64,000 nucleotides of DNA from Marinobacter sp. C7 (GTDB lineage: Bacteria > Pseudomonadota > Gammaproteobacteria > Pseudomonadales > Oleiphilaceae). The stretch covers positions 1-64,000 of the forward strand of contig NZ_JAKQZH010000001.1 of the NCBI RefSeq assembly GCF_022343555.1. The letters are read 5' to 3'. The notes below the pieces were generated by a model, which was not told where the DNA came from, made no database searches, and saw only the letters and a list, made by a program, of their open reading frames with translations. Of the stretch, positions 10,439 through 19,561 are shown piece by piece (the first letter of the stretch is position 1; every line of letters begins with the position of its first letter). The translations under genes were made by a program, and so were the position numbers.

Positions 10439-10882
10439 TCAGTGATTGACCTCCCGGCCGGTGTAGTCGGAAAAATCCGGTTTTTGCGACTGGTGCTGGT
10501 CATCGGTCATGTAGGCCGAGGTCAGCACGAACTCTGCGGTGGCGCGGTTACAGGCGACCGGGATGTTCCAGAGCGCGGCAATGCGCAGCAGGGCCTTGAT
10601 GTCCGGGTCATGGGGTTGGGGTTCCAGTGGATCCCAGAAAAACACCAACAGGTCAATCTCGCCTTCGGCTATCTTGGCACCGATCTGCTGGTCCCCGCCC
10701 AGCGGGCCGCTCAGCAGGCAGTTGAGATCGTCCCGCCCGAGACTTTCCCGTAATAGCCGGCCGGTGGTGCCGGTGGCGTAGAGGCGAAGGGGGGCGAGCC
10801 GGGTCCGGTTCTCGTTGGCCCATTCCACCAGTTCCTTTTTCTTGTTGTCGTGCGCCACGAGAGCGACGGATTTTACGGCCAT
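10439..10882 (-). CDS. mgsA: Methylglyoxal synthase
   Basis: 147 residues, close in length to E. coli MgsA. It converts dihydroxyacetone phosphate to methylglyoxal and phosphate, bypassing lower glycolysis when phosphate is short. Hallmarks: ALVAHDNKK (substrate His11), phosphate-binding YATGTTG, SGPLGGDQQIG with the catalytic Asp (~64), FFWDPL and NIPVACNRATAEF. AGGAG lies 12 bases before ATG 10882, a slightly long spacing. It is divergent from the DUF815 ATPase gene across an 84-base gap that must hold both promoters. Confidence 0.96.
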   Translation of the reverse strand: MAVKSVALVAHDNKKKELVEWANENRTRLAPLRLYATGTTGRLLRESLGRDDLNCLLSGPLGGDQQIGAKIAEGEIDLLVFFWDPLEPQPHDPDIKALLRIAALWNIPVACNRATAEFVLTSAYMTDDQHQSQKPDFSDYTGREVNH

Positions 10883-10966
10883 TTGCGGTAAAGTCTCCTG
10901 TTATGGATCAAGGTCGGCAGTCAGTGTTCCACAGCCTGACTGACTACGAAATAGGAAAGAAGGTTT

Positions 10967-11746
10967 ATGAGCACCACGCAGTTTGACTGGCAACACACTC
11001 CGGCGGCGACCTGGCGCCGCCACCGCTCGGGTCTGCGAGCGATACGGCGACTGGACCCGATCAGCTGGGACGATCTCAAAGGCATCGACCGGCAGAAGCA
11101 GGGCCTGGCCCGCAATACCGAGCGCTTCCTGGCCGGTGAGCCCTCCAACAATGCACTGCTCTGGGGTTCCCGGGGCACCGGCAAGTCGTCGTTGATCAAG
11201 GCCCTGTTGAACCGCTATCGGGATCAGGGGCTGCGTATGATCGAGGTGGACAAGGACGACCTGGTGAACCTGCCCGAGATCGTCGATGACATCTGTGATT
11301 TGCCGTTCCGCTTCGTCATCTTCTGTGACGACCTGTGCTTCGATGTCGGCGAATCCGGTTACAAGGCGCTGAAGAGTGTGCTGGAAGGTTCTCTAGAGCT
11401 GCCGCCGGAAAACGTCCGGGTCTACGCCACGTCCAATCGCCGGCACCTGATGCCGGAGTTCATGAGCGACAATCTCAAAAGCGAGGTACGGGACGGCGAA
11501 CTGCATCCGGCGGAGGCGATCGAGGAGCAGGTGTCCCTGGCGGACCGGTTCGGCCTGCAGCTGTCGTTCTATCCGTTCGCGAAGGACGTTTACCTGCAGG
11601 CCATTGATGCCCTATTCCCCGAGGTACAGGACCGGGAGGCCCTGCACCTGGAGGCGATCCGTTTTGCCACCGGCAAAGGCGTGCGTAACGGCCGGACTGC
11701 CCAGCAGTTTTTCCGGCAGGTAGCCGGAGATCGCCGGTTCCGTTGA
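10967..11746 (+). CDS. DUF815-family AAA-type ATPase
   Basis: 259 residues. Walker A GSRGTGKSSL at ~67-76 and Walker B FVIFCDDLCFD at ~115-125 define a P-loop ATPase; the ATSNRRHL sensor segment and C-terminal NGRTAQQFF follow the DUF815 pattern. The family is widespread in Proteobacteria with no established role. AGAAGG lies before ATG 10967. Downstream the DUF3422 gene runs convergently, separated by only 5 bases. No partner gene is evident. Confidence 0.9.
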   Translation: MSTTQFDWQHTPAATWRRHRSGLRAIRRLDPISWDDLKGIDRQKQGLARNTERFLAGEPSNNALLWGSRGTGKSSLIKALLNRYRDQGLRMIEVDKDDLVNLPEIVDDICDLPFRFVIFCDDLCFDVGESGYKALKSVLEGSLELPPENVRVYATSNRRHLMPEFMSDNLKSEVRDGELHPAEAIEEQVSLADRFGLQLSFYPFAKDVYLQAIDALFPEVQDREALHLEAIRFATGKGVRNGRTAQQFFRQVAGDRRFR

Positions 11747-11751
11747 GGCGG

Positions 11752-13059
11752 CTACTGGCGCCTGGCCATCTTGATGAAGTGGTGATGGACGAGACGGATG
11801 CCCAGGAACACCAGGGCCATGACCACCGGTATGGCAATACCCAGAACCAGGGTCTTGTTGAAAACCACACCACTGTCGTAGAGCGCGTCCAGCCCCAGTT
11901 TCAGCAGGCCGATCAGGTAGTAGGAGATGGCCACCACGGAAAAGCCTTCCACCGTGTGCTGCATCATCAGCTGGATGCGTGACCGGCGGTCCATGGAGCT
12001 GAGCAGCTGCTGGTTCTGGCTCTGGATGGCCAGTTCCACCCGGGTGCGCATCATGTCCGAGGCCCGGTCCACACGCCGGGACAGGTCCTCCACCCGTTCG
12101 CTCACCGCCTCGCAGGTTTTCACCGCCGGCGTCAGCCGGCGGGTCATGAACTCCGTCATCGTCAGGTGGCCGGAAAGCTCGTCCTCCCGCAACTCCTCCA
12201 GCCGGGTCAGCACCAGGCGGTGGTAGGCCCGGGTGGCGGAGAACCGGAAGGTGGAATGGGCGCGGAAGGCCTCGATCCGGGCGGCGATGTTGCTCAGTTC
12301 ACCCAGCAGCCTCTGCTCGTCCACGTCCTGGTTGTCGGCCAGAGCCTGGGTGATCACCGCCAGTTTCTGGTCCATGTCATTCAGCGACGGGGTGATTTCC
12401 CGGGCCACGGGCAGGGCCAGCAGCGACATCAGCCGATAGGTCTCGATTTCCATCAGGCGCTGGGTGAGGCGCCCCAGCTGACTGTTGGACATGTGGTGGT
12501 TCTGGACCATGAAGCGGCCAAAGCCGTCACTGTGCAGCTTGAAGGTTCCCCAGATCCTGGCGGCCCCTTCCTGGGGGCTGCTGCCCACCAGTCGCAACCC
12601 TTCGAAATGTTGGCGCACGAAGGCCAGGTCACTGGCCGCATCGTGGGAGGACGGGCGAATGTCTACATGGAAAGCGGCAATCACGGTGCCCGACAACTGC
12701 TCCAGCCAGCCTGCCGGCAGCGGGGTGATGCCGGTTTCGGTAAACGGATCGGCACTGCTTTCGGCCAGATTGGTAAAGGTGTAGGAGGCGAACTCCATGT
12801 GCATCTCACGACGCACCTTCAGGGTGCCGAAGGTCTGCTCGAAGCAGCCGACTTCCTCCTCGGGGACCGGATAGCCCAGCAGGCGGTGGAGCTCCTGCAG
12901 GTGGCGGAACTGTTCCCGGCGCTGCTCCGGGGTGGTCAGGATCGCCATCTGGGTCACCCTCGCCGGGGTGGGCAGCACCTGGAAGGGCCGCGAGTGGAGT
13001 TCGTTGTACAGGTCATCCCGCAGGGGATGGATGTCGAGATGTTCCAGTCGTGTGCTCAC
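11752..13059 (-). CDS. DUF3422-family membrane-anchored protein
   Basis: About 435 residues. The family's N-terminal signature HPLRDDLYNELHSRPF is clear. The middle is long, charged and helical, probably coiled coil, with a segment RVEDLSRRVDRASDMM. Two transmembrane helices close the protein (FSVVAISYYLIGLLKLGLDA; LVLGIAIPVVMALVFLGI), followed by a basic tail. GTG 13059 was chosen because it starts right before the conserved region and avoids the end of the histidine kinase gene; an in-frame ATG at 13143 would overlap that gene by 65 bases. It follows the sortase-system kinase on the same strand, so read-through is possible. Function unknown. Confidence 0.82.
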   Translation of the reverse strand: MSTRLEHLDIHPLRDDLYNELHSRPFQVLPTPARVTQMAILTTPEQRREQFRHLQELHRLLGYPVPEEEVGCFEQTFGTLKVRREMHMEFASYTFTNLAESSADPFTETGITPLPAGWLEQLSGTVIAAFHVDIRPSSHDAASDLAFVRQHFEGLRLVGSSPQEGAARIWGTFKLHSDGFGRFMVQNHHMSNSQLGRLTQRLMEIETYRLMSLLALPVAREITPSLNDMDQKLAVITQALADNQDVDEQRLLGELSNIAARIEAFRAHSTFRFSATRAYHRLVLTRLEELREDELSGHLTMTEFMTRRLTPAVKTCEAVSERVEDLSRRVDRASDMMRTRVELAIQSQNQQLLSSMDRRSRIQLMMQHTVEGFSVVAISYYLIGLLKLGLDALYDSGVVFNKTLVLGIAIPVVMALVFLGIRLVHHHFIKMARRQ

Positions 13060-13078
13060 AGCAGAATCGAATCCGGGC

Positions 13079-15100
13079 TTATCTGGGCTTGACCGGGATG
13101 ATAACCCGGAAACGCACTCCGTCAATGCCACCATGGGCTTCATTGGCTGCTTCTACCCGCCCCCCATGGTATTCGGCAATCAGTCGTACGATCAGCAGAC
13201 CCTGTCCCAGATGGCCCTCGCCGTTACCGTCCCGATGGGACACGAAGGCACCGAAGATGTCAGCAGAACCCGTCTCCGGCAAGGCCGAGCCCTGATTGAA
13301 CACCGACAGCTCCACGTGCTCCGGTTGCTGGTCCAGCGAGACTTCGATCAGGCCCTGCTCGGGCGTGAAGTCCCGGGCATTGTCCACCAGCTTGTCCAGC
13401 AGTTGCACCAGATGTTCCGGTGATCCGGTCAGGGGGCAGCCGTGGTCCGGGCCTGTGTAACGGATCTCGTGCCTGCTATCCAGTGCCTGATAGGCAGCGG
13501 TGGCCTGCGCCGCGACTTCCGCCAGATCGAAGGGTTCCTTGTCGGCCTGGTCGAAGCTTTGCTCCAGTCGGGCCGCCTCGCTCATGCCGTGGAGGATCTG
13601 GCGCAGGCGTTCGGTGGCGACCGATGCGCGTTCAAGGTACTGCTGGCGATCGTCCTCGGATTCGGCGTGGGCCAGGTTCTCCAGCGAAGAGCGCACGATG
13701 GCGACCGGTGTTTTCAGCTCGTGGGACAGTCGGCGGGAAAAACTCTCGAGATAACGGTTGTAGCCATGCAATCGTTCCACCATCTGGGCGAAATGGGCCT
13801 GCAGCTGCCCCAGCTCGTCCCGGTTGGTGGAGGCGGGCAGGGTGCCGGTGATGCGGCCATCCTCGTCCACGGTGTTACTGACCAGTCTCTGGAGTCGGGC
13901 GATGCGCCAGGACAGCCAGCTGGCGTAACCGAGCAGAACCAGGGTCAGGGCAACAATGATCAGGGTGCTGCGGGCGATCACCGAGCCGAGGGTGGAGCCC
14001 GAAAGCGTCAGCAGTTGATCAAGGGATTGTTCCAGAACGAGGCTCCGGTCACCGAAAACCGGCTTGGTGACCAGCAGCCACCGGCTGTCATCCGGATGCC
14101 GGAAAAGCCCCTGTTCCGGCAGTGAGCTGGTGTCCAGTTGGCGCGCCCGATCAGGGAGGACGCCGGGCTCGGGCTGGTAGAGCTGGATCAGGTAACGCAG
14201 GACGTTGAGACTGACTTGTTCCAGTACTTGCACGGGGCTGAGGCTGTCGAATTCCGGTGAGGCATCACTGCCGCGTTTTTGGGCTTCGGCAATCACCCAG
14301 CCGGCCGGCTCGACAATCCGGGCCTGCTGCCCCGGGTCGAGTTGTTGCAGCAGTCGACGTTCCAGCGCCGGGCGGCGGCCGACCAGAATCGGCAACGGCT
14401 CAAGTGAGGTTGCCAATGTGGCTCCCTCATACCGGTAGGCGGCAAATCCCAGCCGGCTGTTGTCCGGTGGTTGCGGAAGCTGGAGCTCCAGCTGCCAGCC
14501 CCGACCGTGTTCCTGCCATGCGCCTTTCAGGCGGTAATCCGGGCGCGGCTCTTTGGTGTCGGTCTGGCCGTAGAGTTCGCCGGGTGCCGATGGCCGGATC
14601 AGCCAGGCCTGGCGGGCCGTTTGCTGGTCCACCGCCGTGGCCGGTGCCTGCAGCCAGAGTTTCAGGTAATCGTGGGGTTGCCCCGAGGCCGCCGGGCTGA
14701 AAAACCGGGATTGGCGCCCGCTTAGACGGATCAGCAGATAAAGGTATTGGCCGTCGCTGGCTGCCTGCCACTGGAGCTGCAGCCCGTTTTCGATCCGGGT
14801 GTCCTGCCAGGGCTGGGATGCCACGGTGTCATCATAGCCCGGCCATTCGGAACCGTAGCCGTCTGCTGTGAATGGCTGGGTCAGGGGTGCGACATAGATG
14901 ACCGGCGTGTCGCCGGGGATGGCCGGCTCGCCCAGCAGCCGGTCTCCGGCCAGCTCGGCGAGCTGGCCGGCGCGGGAGTCCAGTTGTCGGATCGCCTGTT
15001 CCCGCAGCGCCGTATCCAGTTCGAGCACGAATTTCAGCCCCGCCCAGGGAATCAGCAGCATCAGCAGGCTGGCAACAAGGAGCTGGCGCTTGAGGCTCAA
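13079..15100 (-). CDS. Dedicated sortase system histidine kinase (marine proteobacterial type)
   Basis: 673 residues. N-terminal membrane helix (~8-25), then a ~340-residue periplasmic part whose first segment (PFTADGYGSEWPGYDD ... QYLYLLIRLSG) looks like a CBM9/DOMON-type carbohydrate-binding fold. Then a second helix, a HAMP-like linker, and HisKA with SHELKTP (phospho-His ~458). The ATPase domain has N-box KLVDNARDF (~570) and glycine loop GHLGQGLLIVR. Architecture and position match the kinase of the proteobacterial dedicated sortase system (TIGR03785 type). The response regulator lies 3 bases upstream. It probably senses an envelope or polysaccharide signal and controls the divergent sortase genes; the signal is unknown. 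Confidence 0.88.
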   Translation of the reverse strand: MSLKRQLLVASLLMLLIPWAGLKFVLELDTALREQAIRQLDSRAGQLAELAGDRLLGEPAIPGDTPVIYVAPLTQPFTADGYGSEWPGYDDTVASQPWQDTRIENGLQLQWQAASDGQYLYLLIRLSGRQSRFFSPAASGQPHDYLKLWLQAPATAVDQQTARQAWLIRPSAPGELYGQTDTKEPRPDYRLKGAWQEHGRGWQLELQLPQPPDNSRLGFAAYRYEGATLATSLEPLPILVGRRPALERRLLQQLDPGQQARIVEPAGWVIAEAQKRGSDASPEFDSLSPVQVLEQVSLNVLRYLIQLYQPEPGVLPDRARQLDTSSLPEQGLFRHPDDSRWLLVTKPVFGDRSLVLEQSLDQLLTLSGSTLGSVIARSTLIIVALTLVLLGYASWLSWRIARLQRLVSNTVDEDGRITGTLPASTNRDELGQLQAHFAQMVERLHGYNRYLESFSRRLSHELKTPVAIVRSSLENLAHAESEDDRQQYLERASVATERLRQILHGMSEAARLEQSFDQADKEPFDLAEVAAQATAAYQALDSRHEIRYTGPDHGCPLTGSPEHLVQLLDKLVDNARDFTPEQGLIEVSLDQQPEHVELSVFNQGSALPETGSADIFGAFVSHRDGNGEGHLGQGLLIVRLIAEYHGGRVEAANEAHGGIDGVRFRVIIPVKPR

Positions 15101-15103
15101 GGG

Positions 15104-15811
15104 TCAGACCTCATGGGCATTCCAGCGATAGCCCATACCGTAGGCGGTCTGGATGCCGTCGAACCGGTCATCCACCTGCAGGAATTTCCGGCGGATACGT
15201 TTGATGTGCGAAGTGACGGTGTTGTCGTCAAGCACCGTGCTGGCCGCGTCCATCAGTTGATCCCGGCTGCGGACGTGGCCCGGATGCCGGACCAGTGAAT
15301 GCAGCATCCAGAATTCGGTGACGGTCAGGTCAATGGGCTGGTTGTTCCAGGCCACGGTCATCCGGTCCACGTTCAGGGTCAGACGGCCCCGTCTGAGCAA
15401 CTCGTCCGGTTTCTGTAAAGCCTCGGCCCAGGCCTCGGCCCTGCGCAACAGCGCGGTGACCCGGGCCAGCAGATGATCAATGCTCATGTCCTTGGTGACG
15501 TAATCATCGGCGCCCAGCCGCAGACCGTGCACCGTGTCGATATCGCTGTCCCGGGCTGTCAGAAAGATGATCGGGAGAGTCATGGAGAGCCGTCTGAGGT
15601 CCTGGCACAGCAGAAAGCCGCCTTCCGGTTCGTCTCCGAGACCCACATCAATAATGGCAAGATCGGGCAGGTCCTGTTGCATCACACGGTACGCCGATGC
15701 CCGGTCGCCATAGGCTGAAACCTGATAACCACGACGCTCGAAGGCCGCCCGGTAGTTATCCCGGATCGCGGGTTCGTCTTCGATGAGAACAAGGTGTTTC
15801 TTCATGGCCAT
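15104..15811 (-). CDS. Dedicated sortase system response regulator (OmpR-type)
   Basis: About 235 residues. Receiver domain with acidic EDE, phospho-acceptor Asp in LAIIDVGLGDEPEGG, switch Thr in FLTARDSD and Lys in DDYVTKDMS. The C-terminal winged helix has TVTEFWMLHSLVRHPGHV and TSHIKRIRRKF. The insertion in the receiver loop (GDEPEGG) is longer than in typical OmpR members. ATG 15811 and ATG 15805 are both possible starts. It is the first gene of a two-gene operon with the kinase and is divergent from the sortase target gene across ~180 bases, so that region probably holds its own binding sites. Confidence 0.9.
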   Translation of the reverse strand: MAMKKHLVLIEDEPAIRDNYRAAFERRGYQVSAYGDRASAYRVMQQDLPDLAIIDVGLGDEPEGGFLLCQDLRRLSMTLPIIFLTARDSDIDTVHGLRLGADDYVTKDMSIDHLLARVTALLRRAEAWAEALQKPDELLRRGRLTLNVDRMTVAWNNQPIDLTVTEFWMLHSLVRHPGHVRSRDQLMDAASTVLDDNTVTSHIKRIRRKFLQVDDRFDGIQTAYGMGYRWNAHEV

Positions 15812-15992
15812 CAACCGTTTGCCTGCGTGAAGTCCTATTTAACCATGGCGAGTGGTCAGCACAAGATCCAGTGGGCGGTTGCCACAATTGATCATTATTC
15901 GCCGCCGTATTGTCGCACTCTGCCACGGTCCTCACCTTTCGGAGTGGTGAAATAGCGTTCATCCACGGAATTGATCAGGAAAGGACCTTGTG

Positions 15993-18113
15993 ATGATGCT
16001 ATCGACCACTCTGCTCAGACTTCCAGTGCCGGAAAAAATCGCAAACCGTATCAGGCTTCGGCGATTCATGGAGGGTATCACCCTCTGGCTGGCGTTTCTG
16101 TTGTTACTGTTTGTCCAGCCCCTGTATGTCGAGGCGAGTGTTGGCGATGAGCTCCAGTCGGGGCTGCTGCAGTTGACCGATAGCCGGGGCAACCGGCAGG
16201 AGTCGGCCCTGGTGCTTGAGAGTGACTTTGATGTCACCGTCAGTGGTCTGATCGCCGACACCCGCCTCATTCGTCGTTTTCGCAACACCAGCGACGACTG
16301 GCGTGAGGGCCGCTTTGTGTTTCCATTGCCGGAAAAGGCCAGTGTCCATGCCCTGACCATGACGGTGGGCGAGCGGACGATCACGGGGGAAGTGCGCCCG
16401 CGGGCGCTGGCCCGGGAGGACTACGGAAAGGCCCGGGACAGTGGTCGGCAGGCGGCCATGGTAGAGCAGCAACGGCCGAACCTGTTTACCTCCCGGGTGG
16501 CCAACATTCCCCCCGGCGAGGACATCATCGTGGAATTGCGCTACCAGCAGCCAGTGGATTACCGGGATGGCCAGTTCTCCCTTCGACTGCCCACCACCCT
16601 GGTGCCCCGCTACATGCCCGGGCCACTGCTGCCCACGGGTGAGGTTTCGGGCTGGCACGACGGCTGGGCGGTTGCGACAAGGCAGGTGCCGGATGCTGAT
16701 GCCATCAGCCCGTATACGGTCCAACCGGCGGATGTCGCTCCCGACAGCCACCGGGCCCGTATCAGCGTGTCACTGAATGCCGGCCTGCCGCTGGCGGACG
16801 TCACCAGTCCCAGTCATGGCCTCGAGACCCGGGTAGACGGCCAGGTGATGCGGGTGACGCCGTCGGAGGGGCCGGTGTTGATGAATCGGGACTTTGTGCT
16901 GCGCTGGCGGCCCGTCCGGGGCCGGGCGCCGGTAGCCGCGGTTTTCCATGAGCAATTCGGGGGCGAGGATTACCTGATGGCCATGGTGGTGCCCGGCGCC
17001 GCGCCCGGGCGGAAGCTGCCCAGGGACCTGGTGTTCGTCATCGATACGTCCGGGTCCATGGCCGGCGAATCCATTCACCAGGCCCGACAGGCCTTGGGGC
17101 GCGGCCTGGATACCCTCGCTCCTGAAGACCGGTTCAATATCATCCAGTTCAATTCGCAGCCCCATGCCCTGTTCATGCAACCGGAGCCGGCCAGCGCCAA
17201 CAATCTCGTTCGTGCGCGTCGTTACGTCAGCCGGCTGCAGGCCGAGGGCGGCACCGAGATGGCGTCCGCCCTGTCCATGGCGCTGGGAAGCGGCGATCCG
17301 CGTGAGGATGGCCGTCAGACCGGACGTGTCCGGCAGGTGGTGTTCATCACGGACGGTGCCGTGGGGAATGAGGCGGCGCTGTTCCGTCAGATCCGGCGCG
17401 AGCTCGGCAATCAGCGCCTGTTCACGGTCGGAATCGGCTCGGCCCCCAATATGCACTTCATGCGGGAGGCCGCCCGATGGGGGCGGGGTAGCTATACCGC
17501 GATCAGCAACCCGGCAGACCTGGGGGCGCCGTTGGAGGCACTTTTCTCGGCGATGGAGGCCCCGGTTCTGACGGACATACAGGCGCATTGGCCTGGTGCC
17601 AATGCGGAGGCCTTTCCCGAGCGACCGGGAGACCTGTTCCTGGGCGAGCCTCTGATCCAGGTCGTCCGTGGTGTGCCAGCCGAAGGCCAGCTCACGGTTG
17701 CCGGCCTTGCACCGGATGGGAAACGCTGGGAACGCAGACTGGACCTCCGGCAGTCTGCAGGGGGCCTTGGACTGCACCGGCGCTGGGCCCGGGCGAAGAT
17801 TGACGGTTTGCTGGACCGGGCCAGCGTGGGCGGTGAGCAGCCGGACGAGGAGCGGATTATTCGTCTTGCGATGGCCCATAACCTGCTGTCGCCATTCACC
17901 AGTTTTGTCGCCGTGGACAGTACACCGGTGCGTTCCGGGGATAGTCCGTTACTCGCCGACAGTGTGCCTACCCTGTTGCCGGCCGGAACCTCAGCGGGAA
18001 TGGTGCGATACCCCCAGACCGCCACTGTGTCACCGTTACTGATTGTCCTTGGGCTGGTGGGACTGATGTTCAGCGCCGGGGTGGTGCTCCTGCGCGGGAG
18101 GGTGGCGCTGTGA
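15993..18113 (+). CDS. Dedicated sortase substrate: VIT and von Willebrand A domain surface protein
   Basis: 706 residues. Order: N-terminal signal/anchor (~20-45), VIT domain (~45-170; ALVLESDFDVTVSGLIADTR, REDYGKARDSG), vWA domain (~345-510) with MIDAS DTSGSMAGES, GGTEMASA and ITDGAVGNE. The C-terminus carries a sorting signal: YPQTAT at ~672-677, a 19-residue membrane helix and a short basic tail RGRVAL. This is the marine proteobacterial sortase target (TIGR03788 type), usually the only sortase substrate in its genome. AGGA sits upstream of ATG 15993; GTG 15990 and ATG 15996 are also possible. It overlaps the sortase gene by 4 bases (GTGA). Confidence 0.9.
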   Translation: MMLSTTLLRLPVPEKIANRIRLRRFMEGITLWLAFLLLLFVQPLYVEASVGDELQSGLLQLTDSRGNRQESALVLESDFDVTVSGLIADTRLIRRFRNTSDDWREGRFVFPLPEKASVHALTMTVGERTITGEVRPRALAREDYGKARDSGRQAAMVEQQRPNLFTSRVANIPPGEDIIVELRYQQPVDYRDGQFSLRLPTTLVPRYMPGPLLPTGEVSGWHDGWAVATRQVPDADAISPYTVQPADVAPDSHRARISVSLNAGLPLADVTSPSHGLETRVDGQVMRVTPSEGPVLMNRDFVLRWRPVRGRAPVAAVFHEQFGGEDYLMAMVVPGAAPGRKLPRDLVFVIDTSGSMAGESIHQARQALGRGLDTLAPEDRFNIIQFNSQPHALFMQPEPASANNLVRARRYVSRLQAEGGTEMASALSMALGSGDPREDGRQTGRVRQVVFITDGAVGNEAALFRQIRRELGNQRLFTVGIGSAPNMHFMREAARWGRGSYTAISNPADLGAPLEALFSAMEAPVLTDIQAHWPGANAEAFPERPGDLFLGEPLIQVVRGVPAEGQLTVAGLAPDGKRWERRLDLRQSAGGLGLHRRWARAKIDGLLDRASVGGEQPDEERIIRLAMAHNLLSPFTSFVAVDSTPVRSGDSPLLADSVPTLLPAGTSAGMVRYPQTATVSPLLIVLGLVGLMFSAGVVLLRGRVAL

Positions 18114-18712
18114 ACCGGCTGCTTTTGTTGTTGCTCAGTTCGTCTGCGACTCTGCTGGTGTTTGGTCTGTGGATTCCCGTCAAGGCGGTCGTTGCGCAGG
18201 AGATGTTGGCGCTTGCCTGGGCCGAGAGCCAGGCCCGGCGAACCGAGACCCGGCCCTGGCCCTGGGCAGACACCTGGCCGGTGGCGAGGATGGCGCTGCC
18301 TGGCCTGGACCGGTCGATGATTGTGCTGGAGGGAACCCATGGCGAAAGCCTGGCCTTCGGGCCCGGACGGGTGGCTGGTACAGGATCGGATAACGGTCCT
18401 GTCATCATTGCCGGTCATCGGGATACCCACTTCCGGAAGCTGAATGAGCTGAAGGCGGGCAGCGAGATCCGACTGCAGGGGCAGGATGGTCAGTGGCAGA
18501 ACTATCGGGTTGAGAGCTTTCGGATAGTGGACAGTCGCCGGGAGCAGATTGATACCCAGCGTCTCTCCCGGGATGTGCTTTTGCTGGTGACCTGTTACCC
18601 GTTCGAGGCACTGGAGGCAGGTGGACCGCTGAGGTATGTGGTGATGGCACGGCGTCAGGATCCGGCCCCGGTTAACCGGGTGGAACAAATTGATACTGTT
18701 GCAGGGCTATGA
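18110..18712 (+). CDS. Sortase, marine proteobacterial dedicated type
   Basis: 200 residues: N-terminal signal-anchor helix (3-20), then a sortase fold. The catalytic triad is visible: His ~101 in IIAGHRDTHF, Cys ~161 in LLVTCYPF and Arg ~174 in GGPLRYVV. A Gram-negative sortase next to a single vWA substrate is the hallmark of this system (TIGR03784 type). It cleaves the T-A/G bond of the sorting motif and transfers the substrate to an unknown acceptor in the envelope. The GTG start overlaps the substrate stop (GTGA), so translation is coupled. Confidence 0.93.
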   Translation: MNRLLLLLLSSSATLLVFGLWIPVKAVVAQEMLALAWAESQARRTETRPWPWADTWPVARMALPGLDRSMIVLEGTHGESLAFGPGRVAGTGSDNGPVIIAGHRDTHFRKLNELKAGSEIRLQGQDGQWQNYRVESFRIVDSRREQIDTQRLSRDVLLLVTCYPFEALEAGGPLRYVVMARRQDPAPVNRVEQIDTVAGL

Positions 18713-18762
18713 CCTTGGCGTACACTTGTGCGCCAGATTTCTGCAACAGAGATGTCGTTTCC

Positions 18763-19488
18763 ATGGGTGTTTTAAGAAAACTGTTGGCGTGGCTGAGTGT
18801 GCCGTTGATCTGTTTGTTCGCATTGGTGCTGTACCTCGCCCGCCCGTTCAATCCGGATAACAACCGTTTGCTGGGGTGGAGCGTGGCAAGGGTCGGTCGC
18901 TTTTTCCTGGGCATGGAACGACCGCTCGAAGGCCAGGAAAACATGCCCCGGGACCGTCCCACGGTTGTCATCGCCAACCATCAGCACAATGACGACCTGT
19001 TTGTCATGGGCGATTTGCTGCCACCCCGGACTGTCACTGTTGGAAAGTCCTCTCTGGTCTGGCTGCCGTTCTTTGGTCAGGTGTTCTGGCTCGGTGGCAA
19101 TGTCATTCTCAATCGCTCCCGGTCCAGAAAGGCGGTAGCGGCGATGCAACTGGTGGGCGACACCATCGCCCACGACCGCAAGAGTCTTTGGGTATTCCCC
19201 GAGGGCACCCGCAGCCACGGCAAGGGCCTGGGCAGTTTTAAGAAAGGGGCCTTCCACGCGGCCATTGCTTCCGGCGCACCGATTACCATGGTGTGTGCCA
19301 GTGAATACGCCGACAAGACCTGTGGTGTATCCGGCCGCCGGGAGCCCGTCGCTATCCGCATTCTGCCGCCGATCGAAACCAGTGGCCTGAAGCCCGAGGA
19401 TGTCCCGGAACTCGTCGAACGGTGTCGCTCCCGGATGGCCGAAGCCATAGCCGAGATCACGCCTGCCTCCCTGGCCGGAAGTGCTTGA
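18763..19488 (+). CDS. 1-acyl-sn-glycerol-3-phosphate acyltransferase (PlsC family)
   Basis: 241 residues with an N-terminal membrane helix (~9-28). The acyltransferase signature is clear: NHQHNDD gives the HX4D catalytic pair (His ~72, Asp ~77), and FPEGTRS (~144-150) binds the glycerol phosphate. It transfers a fatty acyl chain to lysophosphatidic acid at the inner membrane. ATG 18763 places the helix at the N-terminus in the usual way; an in-frame start at 18709 would overlap the sortase stop. No strong ribosome site is visible for either. Whether it belongs functionally with the sortase operon is not clear; it lies 50 bases after it. Confidence 0.9.
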   Translation: MGVLRKLLAWLSVPLICLFALVLYLARPFNPDNNRLLGWSVARVGRFFLGMERPLEGQENMPRDRPTVVIANHQHNDDLFVMGDLLPPRTVTVGKSSLVWLPFFGQVFWLGGNVILNRSRSRKAVAAMQLVGDTIAHDRKSLWVFPEGTRSHGKGLGSFKKGAFHAAIASGAPITMVCASEYADKTCGVSGRREPVAIRILPPIETSGLKPEDVPELVERCRSRMAEAIAEITPASLAGSA

Positions 19489-19561
19489 AGCACCGGCATA
19501 AACAGGGCAGTCTTTGCGGGGACTGACCGTTTCTTGAAGCATCCTCAGGGAGAGGCGAGCG

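Noticed and set aside
12166-13092. 308-codon plus-strand open frame opposite the DUF3422 gene
   Set aside because: The minus frame has the DUF3422 signature and membrane helices; the plus frame is His/Gln/Gly-rich shadow sequence.
16770-18688. Minus-strand open frames across the sortase substrate and sortase
   Set aside because: They cross two well-supported plus-strand genes and lack start signals and homology.
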